From the NCBI GenBank assembly GCA_902595515.1, contig CACJQK010000004.1:1-64000 (forward strand): a DNA stretch of 64,000 nt, given 5' to 3'. This DNA is from an uncultured SAR116 cluster alpha proteobacterium (lineage in GTDB: Bacteria; Pseudomonadota; Alphaproteobacteria; Puniceispirillales; Marisalimonadaceae). The notes under the pieces were generated by a model. The model was not told where the DNA came from. It did not search any database and was given only the letters and a program-made list of their open reading frames with translations. The position numbers and the translations under genes were made by a program. Positions 1-6,944 of this stretch are shown here, piece after piece (the stretch's first letter is position 1; each line of letters begins with the position of its first letter).

Positions 1-479
1 TTCTACTATGTTCTTTTTTTTATAAAATGTCATATTCTGAAGAAAAAAAATTTAATTATGATCAACATAAAGAAAAACTTATTGAAAAAAAACTTTTACT
101 AAATTCATTTAAAAAATGTGAAGAATATATTAATGAAACATCTGTTGAATTGTTTTTGAATTGTACTGACGGAAATGAATTTATAGGAAAATCAATAAAA
201 TGTGAAAAAAAAGAACCTACTATGAGAGGTTATCCATTTTATTTTTATTTTGAAAATCCAAAAACTTTGAACAGTTATTTTTTATCAAATAAACAAATAA
301 AAAGTAGAAATATAAATTATAATGAAAAAAAATCTCATATTGAAATAAGATATATTGGTACTGTTTACAAAGATAATTTAATTTTAATACATTCAAAAGG
401 TAGAAGAGAGTATAACTGTAGTTATTTGTCTTCAATTAAAGAAATAACTAAAGATTTAAAAAAGTATATTAAAAAATGA
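1..479 (+). CDS. Probable exported protein, unknown family (5' end outside window)
   Basis: I do not recognise this family. The frame is open to the left edge of the window. The codons before the first ATG (position 27) read LLCSFFYK, which matches the hydrophobic core of a signal peptide in a decayed second copy at 2356-2619. The real start and most of the signal peptide therefore probably lie outside the window. The visible part has about 150 Lys/Asn/Tyr-rich residues with four cysteines (in KKCEEY, LNCTDG, IKCEKK, YNCSYL), which could form disulfides in the periplasm. It ends with TGA. Function is unknown; export is inferred from the comparison with the pseudogene. Confidence 0.6.
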   Translation, partial: LLCSFFYKMSYSEEKKFNYDQHKEKLIEKKLLLNSFKKCEEYINETSVELFLNCTDGNEFIGKSIKCEKKEPTMRGYPFYFYFENPKTLNSYFLSNKQIKSRNINYNEKKSHIEIRYIGTVYKDNLILIHSKGRREYNCSYLSSIKEITKDLKKYIKK

Positions 480-586
480 AATCTGTAGAATTATGAGAAA
501 AGAACTTAAATTATTTTACAAAGTCATAAGTTTTGAAACTTTGTGTTGGGTTTTATTATTTATAAGTTTTATTTATTTCTTTTAAA

Positions 587-970
587 TTACTTCTTAATTG
601 AACAAATAAAATTATTAAAATATTCTCCTATAGAATTTTTTTGAATTGTAATCCATTCACCAACTTCATTTAGTGTTTTTGATTTTCCCATACCCATATG
701 TTCTTCAAAATACATATCTCTTAAAAATCTTGTTTTGAATTTTTTACAATCTGTTTCAAAATAGATAATGTTTGATTTTTCACCATATTTATCAAATTTT
801 TTATAATCTCTTAACCTCAAAAAAAATCTTTTATCATTTTTTATAGTTAATGATTTCATATCTACATAAAAATCACCATTATCTGATTTGGTGATGAGTT
901 TCCAATCATAATCACCTAAACAAATTGAAGGAAAAATGAAAATAATTAATGATATTAAAGTTCTAAACAT
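587..970 (-). CDS. Small exported protein, surface-adhesin-E-like
   Basis: 127 residues with a clear signal peptide (MFRTLISLIIFIFPSICLG, cleavage near residue 19). The mature part starts DYDWKLITKSDNGDFYVD and has two cysteines (ETDCKKF and FICSIKK) that could form a disulfide. The layout of Trp near the mature N-terminus, a YVD motif, an RxFLRLRDY strand and paired cysteines resembles the small surface-adhesin E-like proteins common in Gram-negative bacteria. That assignment is by eye and uncertain. It stands alone on the minus strand between an unknown secreted gene and a decayed stretch. No function beyond export can be claimed. Confidence 0.6.
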   Translation of the reverse strand: MFRTLISLIIFIFPSICLGDYDWKLITKSDNGDFYVDMKSLTIKNDKRFFLRLRDYKKFDKYGEKSNIIYFETDCKKFKTRFLRDMYFEEHMGMGKSKTLNEVGEWITIQKNSIGEYFNNFICSIKK

Positions 971-1029
971 ATGAATAAGTTACTATAAAAAAATAAATTG
1001 TGAATTATTTAAATTTATTTATATTTACC

Positions 1030-1235
1030 TTAGAACTCATTCCGTTACTGTGGAATAGATTTAGAACTACTTTTGGGGATGAAAAGTTTTACTTTAATAA
1101 TCCCAACGACAAAAAAATAATTGTGTTGTAAGTATTGATGATGAAGAAAATTTAACTCATATTTTATTTAAAGATGATTGAAATCCAAATGATTTTATTT
1201 CTTTAATTGATGATACTTTTAGTTTAGGATTTTAA
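1030..1235 (+). pseudogene. Decayed coding remnant, unknown family
   Basis: The 377-base gap between the genes at 970 and 1348 holds two adjoining stretches that still read like protein. One frame (1030-1131) gives FGDEKFYFNNPNDKKIIVL and then a stop. The next frame (from 1128) gives VSIDDEENLTHILFKDD, a TGA at 1179-1181, then NPNDFISLIDDTFSLGF and TAA at 1233-1235. One frameshift and one internal stop would explain this. There is no good start codon and no family I recognise. The rest of the gap (971-1029, 1236-1347) is AT-rich with nothing visible. Confidence 0.4.
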
Positions 1236-1347
1236 AAAAGACGATTTTGGGTGGAAAGAATAACATCAGAGAAGTATAGGATCACTATAAAATCATATTT
1301 AATATAATATACATCTTAAACGTTTCATGTCTTAAAGAGTGAATTAG

Positions 1348-2310
1348 TTGAAAATTATAATTACAGGTGGATCAGGTTTTATAGGATCGAATTTATTAAA
1401 ATTTTATTTAAAAAAAGAGGTTAAAGCTTATAACTTAGATATACAACCTCCTAAAAATAAAGAACATTATAAATATTGGTATAAAGTTGATTTAGCTAAT
1501 TATAATAATTTTTCAGCTTTGATTAAAGAAATTGAACCAACACAAATAATACATTTAGCAGGTAGAACAGATCTAAATACAAAAATAAATAGTGATTATT
1601 CTATTAATGTTGAAAGTGTAAAAAATATAATTAAGGTATGCAAATATCATACAAATATAAAAAGAGTAATATTCGCCTCTACGATGTTAGTTAATCAAAC
1701 AGGTTACAAACCAAAAAATATTATGGATTATAATCCAAATACAGAATATGGGAAGAGTAAAGTTTCTGGTGAAAATATCGTTTTAAAAAATAAAAATTTG
1801 TTAACAGAATTTTGTATAATAAGGCCAACTTCTATATGGGGTGAAGGTTTTAAGGAACCTTATAAAAATTTTTTTGATATTTTATTGAGTGGAAGATTTT
1901 TTCATCCTGGCAATAAAGCGTCTAACAAAACATTGGGTTATATAGGTAATTCGATTTATCAAATTGATAAGTTATTATTTGCAGATGCAAAACAAATTAG
2001 AAATCAAATATTTTACATAGGTGACAAACCCTCAGTTAACATTTCAACTTGGGCAGACGAGATTGCATTTTCGGCAGGAATTAAAAGTCCTAAGAAACTG
2101 CCAATTTTTATTTTCAAGTTCTTGGGTTTGATTGGAGATTTTTTTTTCAAAATAGGTGTGGAATTTCCTATGACAAGTTATAGACTAAGAAATATGATAA
2201 CTGATCAAGTGCATGATCTTGACGATACATACAAAATATGTGGACATCCACCTTTTGATAGAAAAGATGCAATTGAAAGAACTTTGAAATGGTACATTAG
2301 AAACAAATAA
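1348..2310 (+). CDS. NAD-dependent epimerase/dehydratase (extended SDR)
   Basis: 320 residues, usual length for extended short-chain dehydrogenases that epimerise or dehydrate nucleotide sugars. The N-terminal Rossmann motif GGSGFIG begins at residue 7, an Asp (NLDIQPP) at the end of strand 2 fits NAD(H) binding, and the catalytic YGKSK (YxxxK) follows a Ser/Thr region (FASTM). The C-terminus has a hydrophobic stretch (PIFIFKFLGLIGDFFFKIG) rather than a full membrane domain. It starts with TTG immediately before KIIITGG; no ATG is available upstream. The substrate cannot be told from sequence; a surface polysaccharide sugar is the likeliest guess. It lies between decayed sequences, so it may be part of a variable region. 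Confidence 0.8.
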   Translation: MKIIITGGSGFIGSNLLKFYLKKEVKAYNLDIQPPKNKEHYKYWYKVDLANYNNFSALIKEIEPTQIIHLAGRTDLNTKINSDYSINVESVKNIIKVCKYHTNIKRVIFASTMLVNQTGYKPKNIMDYNPNTEYGKSKVSGENIVLKNKNLLTEFCIIRPTSIWGEGFKEPYKNFFDILLSGRFFHPGNKASNKTLGYIGNSIYQIDKLLFADAKQIRNQIFYIGDKPSVNISTWADEIAFSAGIKSPKKLPIFIFKFLGLIGDFFFKIGVEFPMTSYRLRNMITDQVHDLDDTYKICGHPPFDRKDAIERTLKWYIRNK

Positions 2311-2355
2311 ACTACAAAAATTTCTTTAACAACGTATAGTATTTTAAAAAAATTA

Positions 2356-2619
2356 ATGAAAACAAAATCAAATAAAAAAGAACCTCAATTATTTCTCATA
2401 AGTCTACTATTGTGTTTTTTTTATAAAACAACATATTCTTAAGATAGAAAATTTAATTACAAACAAAATAAAGAGAAACTCATTGAAAAAAATTTTTAAT
2501 AATTCATTAATAAATTGTAGAGAATATATTAATCAAAAATCATTTGAAATCCTTTTGATTTTAGTAACAAAAATTACAAAAAAATGACTAAAGGTTTATG
2601 AAAGTATATTTAAAAATCA
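2356..2619 (+). pseudogene. Decayed duplicate of the exported protein gene at 1-479
   Basis: An ATG at 2356 opens a frame that reads as an intact signal peptide (ending SLLLCFFYKTTYS) and then hits TAA at 2440-2442. Past the stop the frame continues DRKFNYKQNKEKLIEK, close to EKKFNYDQHKEKLIEK of the gene at 1-479, before a second stop. DNA similarity resumes with a segment matching its GTGAAGAATATATTAAT region, then the middle of the gene is missing and the last bases resemble its 3' end. This is a duplicated copy with stops and a large internal deletion. The rest of the 513-base gap (2311-2355, 2620-2823) shows nothing else I can support. Confidence 0.75.
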
Positions 2620-2823
2620 AATAAAAATTATAATAATATTAAGTATCAACTAGTCTTGACCTGAAAAATTAAAATTAAACTTGATAAAATATATTAATGT
2701 GAATGCTAATGTTAGTTTATGTCAATATACAAAAATATTTTAAAAGATTGAAAAGATTTAAAAATTATAAAATAATTTATTTAGAAAATTAGATGCAGGT
2801 CAACAAACTTTTAAGCAATTGAA

Positions 2824-3327
2824 ATGAAAAAATTATTTATGATAACTTTGACAGTTTTAATACAGTCTTTTCCATCTTTTGGAAGTGTAGATGGTAAAGG
2901 AATTGTTTGTAAATGCTTAGATTGTAAGCTAGAACATTTAGATCCCTCTTCCTATATGCCGAATAATATACCAACAGAAATAGGATTTCATTTTAAAATT
3001 AATAAAGTAGCTATATATTACATAAGAAAAATTGGTGATAAAATTAATGTAGGTGAGAATGTTCAAACAACTCTTCGAAAGAAAAAAAGATTTTTGTCTG
3101 ATGAAAATGAAATTAAATGGACCTATAAAGACAGTGTAAATATTTACTCTTATTCTTTAGACAGAAAAACATTAATTCTAAGTAAAATGAATATTACCAA
3201 AACAGAAAAATATAACATTAGAAAGTGTGAGCCATTTTCAGAAATTGAATTCTTTAATAAAATGAATAAATTATCTGAAACTTATCAAAATGTATATGAT
3301 GCCAAACCTAACAAAAATAAAATATAA
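2824..3327 (+). CDS. Exported protein of unknown function
   Basis: 167 residues starting with a good signal peptide (MKKLFMITLTVLIQSFPSFG, cleavage near residue 20-21). The mature N-terminus carries the motif VDGKGIVCKCLDCKLEHL with three clustered cysteines; a fourth lies near the C-terminus (IRKCEPFSEIEF). The middle is beta-rich and charged. I do not recognise a named domain. The VDGKGxxC start is reminiscent of other small secreted proteins of AT-rich marine alphaproteobacteria, but that is memory rather than a search result. It stands alone between the pseudogene at 2356-2619 and a regulator on the other strand. Confidence 0.65.
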   Translation: MKKLFMITLTVLIQSFPSFGSVDGKGIVCKCLDCKLEHLDPSSYMPNNIPTEIGFHFKINKVAIYYIRKIGDKINVGENVQTTLRKKKRFLSDENEIKWTYKDSVNIYSYSLDRKTLILSKMNITKTEKYNIRKCEPFSEIEFFNKMNKLSETYQNVYDAKPNKNKI

Positions 3328-3388
3328 ATGAGGAAAAAAATTAAATTATGTAAAAAGTTATAAATTTTTAAATTTTATTTAAGAATTT

Positions 3389-3790
3389 TTACTTATATTT
3401 CCATCTAATTCCATCTTCGTTGACTTTCCATTCATCTAATTCTTTTATGAGCATTTCATAATTATGTATTATTTGATTTTTTGTGAACCATCCCTCTATT
3501 TTCAAATTGATATATCCTGGTTTTCTTTCATGAAATATTCTTTGAAAATTATTTTTTTGGTCATTTAAAAAATCATCTTCTATTTCTCTCAATTTTTTCC
3601 CCTTAAGAACCTCATTTGGTTCACAATTGAATATCTCAGACAATTTTTTTAAATGTTTACCTGGATTTGAGTCACCCTTTTCAATTCTAGAATACTGAGA
3701 TTGTGTAATACCAAGAAGTTTAGATATGTCTTGTTGGCTATATCCTAATAGAGTCCTTCTTCTTACAAGTGGATTAGTGACATTTACCAT
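3389..3790 (-). CDS. XRE-family helix-turn-helix regulator
   Basis: About 133 residues. The N-terminal 60 residues form a Cro/C1-type HTH: VRRRTLLGYSQQDISKLLG, then ITQSQYSRIEKGDSNPG, the hallmark recognition-helix region. The C-terminal half (residues 65-133) is charged with no recognised domain (KLREIEDDFLNDQ, then WFTKNQIIHNYEMLIKELDEW) and may serve for dimerisation. The frame can also start three codons upstream at 3799, but that start overlaps an inverted repeat (3794-3818), so I prefer the ATG at 3790. No Shine-Dalgarno is visible, so the message may be leaderless. Autoregulation through the overlapping dyad is inferred. Confidence 0.8.
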   Translation of the reverse strand: MVNVTNPLVRRRTLLGYSQQDISKLLGITQSQYSRIEKGDSNPGKHLKKLSEIFNCEPNEVLKGKKLREIEDDFLNDQKNNFQRIFHERKPGYINLKIEGWFTKNQIIHNYEMLIKELDEWKVNEDGIRWKYK

Positions 3791-3793
3791 ATA

Positions 3794-3818
3794 ATGCATA
3801 ATTATACATATTATGTAT
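3794..3818. promoter_or_regulatory. Inverted repeat, candidate operator of the XRE regulator
   Basis: A perfect dyad ATACAT-ATT-ATGTAT lies at 3804-3818. An imperfect larger one pairs ATGCATAAT (3794-3802) with ATTATGTAT (3810-3818), matching at 8 of 9 positions. It lies directly upstream of the preferred XRE start at 3790, where an autorepressor would be expected to bind. The region is AT-rich, so chance dyads are not excluded. Confidence 0.45.
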
Positions 3819-3880
3819 TTTTAATTATAAGTCAACTTAATTTATAGTTTTTTACTCATAAAGCCTATTGATAATTTGAT

Positions 3881-5011
3881 TTATATATCAGCTCTGTCAA
3901 TTAAATTAGGTATATTTTTTTTAAATTTAAAAAAACCTTTTGTGGCATAAGGAAAAGCATTATTATCCCAATCTCTTATTAAAAAAATATAATTTATATT
4001 CAATTCTTTTAATTTATTTTTGAATTTTTCATTATTAAAAATTTTATTACCTACAGTCTCGTATGGTATAATTAGATTTTTAATTTTTTTAATAATTAAC
4101 CAATCAATAATTTGATTATATTCTTCAGTAAAATAAAAATTTCTATTATTTTTTAAAATATCTTGAATAATATTCTTGTTGAAATCATTTATTAATTTAT
4201 TTTCATGCTCAATTGAAAAAATACAACATTCATATGTTATTTGCTTATTTTCAAAAATATGATTCAGTGTTAAATCATTTTTATTTAAAATAACTCCTAA
4301 TTTATCAATATTTCTAATTTGAATTTTTGGTTCAATAGATTGTAATGCGTGATTAATATATTGATCATTATAATTTAAGTTTACTTTTTCTTTCAATTGG
4401 CCACTTGGGTTAAATCTATTATTTGTAAAGTATTTAATATTATCTGACATCGCTAAATATGGCTTATTAATTGTCTGCAAACCTGCTACCCACCTCCAAC
4501 CTAGAGTATTTGAGGCAGGACAAAAATCAAGTAAGTTTTTTTTAAAAAAATCAGCACCTGATTGCCAACTATAACCTAGAGTGAAGATCCAAATACTAGC
4601 AAACCACATTCTAGAGTGATTATGTAAATATCCAGTATCAATTAATTCTTCTTTCCACCAATCAAAGCATTTGATCCCAGTTTTTTGAGGCAAAGATTGA
4701 TGTTTATTAGTGTTTAAATATTCTTCATAGATCCAGGGATGTGATTCTAGCCAACCCCTCCAGTATGTTCTCCAAAAAATTTCTTCAATAAATTTTTCAA
4801 CATTTTTTATATTACTTTTACTAAGTATTATTTTCAAAACTTCTTCTTCATTTATAAATCTTGTTCTTAAATAAGGAGAGAGTTTTGAAACATTTTTATG
4901 AGGAGGTCCAAAATCAAAATTTCTTTTTTTTGAATAATTTGAAAGTTCTGTTTCACTAAAACTAATTAAGTTTTCAATAACCTTAGATCTTTCTGTTGGA
5001 AACATTTTCAC
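3881..5011 (-). CDS. Photolyase/cryptochrome-like flavoprotein with FAD domain first
   Basis: 376 residues. Residues 20-215 resemble the helical FAD-binding domain of DNA photolyases: LSPYLRTRF, FWRTYWRGWLESHP, GYLHNHSRMWFASIWIF (compare the family's GYMHNRxRM), PASNTLGWRWVAG, then KPYLAMSDNIKYF. The usual N-terminal alpha/beta antenna domain is absent, as the FAD part begins almost at once. Residues 260-372 instead look like the second half of that alpha/beta domain (helix EYNQIIDWL, KIKNLIIPYETVGN, LNINYIFLIRD, ATKGFFKFKK), suggesting a swapped order. The start is GTG at 5011 directly after the DUF3429 stop, or ATG at 5005. Probable light-driven DNA repair or signalling; activity untested. 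Confidence 0.75.
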   Translation of the reverse strand: MKMFPTERSKVIENLISFSETELSNYSKKRNFDFGPPHKNVSKLSPYLRTRFINEEEVLKIILSKSNIKNVEKFIEEIFWRTYWRGWLESHPWIYEEYLNTNKHQSLPQKTGIKCFDWWKEELIDTGYLHNHSRMWFASIWIFTLGYSWQSGADFFKKNLLDFCPASNTLGWRWVAGLQTINKPYLAMSDNIKYFTNNRFNPSGQLKEKVNLNYNDQYINHALQSIEPKIQIRNIDKLGVILNKNDLTLNHIFENKQITYECCIFSIEHENKLINDFNKNIIQDILKNNRNFYFTEEYNQIIDWLIIKKIKNLIIPYETVGNKIFNNEKFKNKLKELNINYIFLIRDWDNNAFPYATKGFFKFKKNIPNLIDRADI

Positions 5012-5497
5012 TTAATCACCACTTACTAAAAAATAAGAAAATATCAAAATAAGTATAACAACTATTGTTAATGATCGTCTTAAAAGCAGATACCAAATTG
5101 GAAATTTAAAATATTTTATGATAAACTCATCAACAAATTGAACGATTAAATAGAATAACGCTAAAACTATTATAGTTATGTTATGAGTAAAAATTAAAAT
5201 TAATATACTCCACAAAGACGGCATAATTGACCAACATATGATGTATATTTTAATTTTTTCAGATATTAAATTTTTATGACTATCATAAAGAATAATTCCC
5301 CAATAAGTCGCTCCTAAGAATGTCAAAATTATCGAACCATAATATTTTGGCAAATTGATTACAAAAAATAAATTATCTTTATTTATCAAAAGATCAACTA
5401 ATCCAAGGAAAAATGGTAATAAGCCTAAAATACTCAAAATAATAATTAGTTTAAAGTGAATATTTTTAAAATATAAATAATTTGAAAAATTCATCAT
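5012..5497 (-). CDS. DUF3429 family membrane protein
   Basis: 161 residues with five likely transmembrane segments (IILSILGLLPFFLGL; YYGSIILTFLGATYWGIIL; IYIICWSIMPSLWSILILIF; ITIIVLALFYLIVQF; LTIVVILILIFSYFL). The patterns LGLLPF, FLGATYWG and the Asp in QFVDEFIIKY are typical of DUF3429 proteins, whose function is unknown. The frame ends directly before the start of the photolyase-like gene, so the two are translationally coupled. The ATG at 5497 is followed at once by a second ATG, and either could serve. The coupling suggests a membrane partner or a shared light/oxidative-stress role, but this is inference. Confidence 0.75.
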   Translation of the reverse strand: MMNFSNYLYFKNIHFKLIIILSILGLLPFFLGLVDLLINKDNLFFVINLPKYYGSIILTFLGATYWGIILYDSHKNLISEKIKIYIICWSIMPSLWSILILIFTHNITIIVLALFYLIVQFVDEFIIKYFKFPIWYLLLRRSLTIVVILILIFSYFLVSGD

Positions 5498-5576
5498 AGA
5501 TATACTTATTTTATAATCAAAATTAATTTATAATGTAACATAGTATTTTATTTATAGATTACAAAAAGTATTATTT

Positions 5577-6215
5577 ATGAATACATGCAAAGTGTGTAAG
5601 AGTTCTAATATTAATTTTTTTCTAAAATCTGGAGGATTAGTGTATTGGGATTGTAAAATTTGTGGTGCAAAAATTTTAGATCCACAACATTACGTATCTA
5701 ATAGTTATGAAAAAAAACATTATTTAAAACACAACAATTCAACAACTGACAAACAATATAAAAATTTTCTATTAAAATTAATTAAACCGATGAAAGATAA
5801 AATTTCTATTAGTGATATAGGTCTTGATTATGGGTGTGGGTTTGCTCCTGCTTTAGCTAACATATTAAAAACTTACGGATACAAGGTAGAATTATACGAT
5901 CCGTTTTTTTTTCCTAATAAGGATTTATTATTAAAAAAATATAAGTTTATTACTTGTTCTGAAGTAGTTGAACATTTTTTTAATCCATATGAAGAATTTA
6001 ATAAAATCAATGATCTTCTCGACAAAAATTCATGGTTTGGAGTAATGACCACATTTTTACCTGAGAAGGATTCACTCTTTGAAAAATGGTATTACAGAAA
6101 AGATCCAACACATGTCGTTTTTTATAAAAAGCAAACCTTCAAGCATATTGGGTTTAAAAGAAATTGGCATGTTTTTTTTCCGTCAGAAAATATAGTTCTT
6201 TTTCATAAAAAATAG
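5577..6215 (+). CDS. SAM-dependent methyltransferase with N-terminal zinc ribbon
   Basis: 212 residues. The N-terminus carries CKVC (residues 4-7) and CKIC (residues 27-30), a four-cysteine zinc ribbon. A class I methyltransferase core follows: LDYGCGFAPAL (SAM motif I), VELYDPFF (motif II acidic residue), ITCSEVVEHFFNP (motif IV region, the common EVxEH). The protein is shorter than typical and ends soon after the last core strands. The substrate is unknown; relatives methylate sugars or small molecules. It stands alone on the plus strand between the DUF3429 gene and a decayed region, so context does not help. Confidence 0.8.
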   Translation: MNTCKVCKSSNINFFLKSGGLVYWDCKICGAKILDPQHYVSNSYEKKHYLKHNNSTTDKQYKNFLLKLIKPMKDKISISDIGLDYGCGFAPALANILKTYGYKVELYDPFFFPNKDLLLKKYKFITCSEVVEHFFNPYEEFNKINDLLDKNSWFGVMTTFLPEKDSLFEKWYYRKDPTHVVFYKKQTFKHIGFKRNWHVFFPSENIVLFHKK

Positions 6216-6944
6216 ATTAAAGTTAATTATATGTGTAATGGATCTACAATCAAAATATATAGATAGTTTGATGAAAAAATTAAGAATAAAAACTTCCTGT
6301 GGTATTGATAAATATAATAAATTAAAAATGAATAATACTATTTTGGGTAAAATTCGTTTTTATTGGTTTTACTTTTTTGCAATTTTAAGAGATTTAAATA
6401 AATAATTAAAAAAATATAATAAGATGAAAATCTCTTTTTGATAGCGACTATTATCTTCACAAAAGTTACATAAAAATTGTAATATTCACTTTGAGTATGC
6501 TGTTGATGACACAACCATTTAGTTTTAGAAAATACATCATCCATAATAATATCTGCACATACAGATAAAAAATGGGTTTATCCAAAATAAAATAGATATT
6601 AATTTTATTAATCTTGGCGAATTAGAAAATTGGTTTTAACCTTAATTATTCAAATATTATTATTTTTAATTATATCAGTAATATTTTGACATTCTAGTTT
6701 GAAGTGAATGTAATTATAATTAATAGTGAGTTTCGCATGGTTTGTTTTTTATTTAGTCTGATTAACGCAAATGAAGATAGTATAATATTTTTTTGATGAC
6801 TATCTCGTAAGACCTCACTAACATGTTGTTAAATAAATATTGAAGTCTATAATAATTTTGGTCGCCAAGTTATTTTTAAAGCTCCCCATATATTTAATAA
6901 AAAATTAGCAGAAGCATAATTGCAAATTTCATTTATGTTGTGGA
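6216..6944. other. Gene-free stretch with decayed coding fragments
   Basis: No intact gene is convincing in these 729 bases. Short plus-strand stretches still read like protein: around 6546-6590 IIISAHTDKKWVYPK; in another frame just downstream NKIDINFINLGELENWF ending in TAA; and 6842-6919 EVYNNFGRQVIFKAPH followed by IFNKKLAEA and TAA. They lie in different frames broken by stops, consistent with one or more dead genes. The 68-residue minus-strand frame at 6338-6544 has no start context or domain and I do not call it. Confidence 0.35.

Noticed and set aside
6338-6544. 68-residue minus-strand frame in the gap before lptD
   Set aside because: No start context, no domain, and plus-strand fragments in the same gap look more protein-like.
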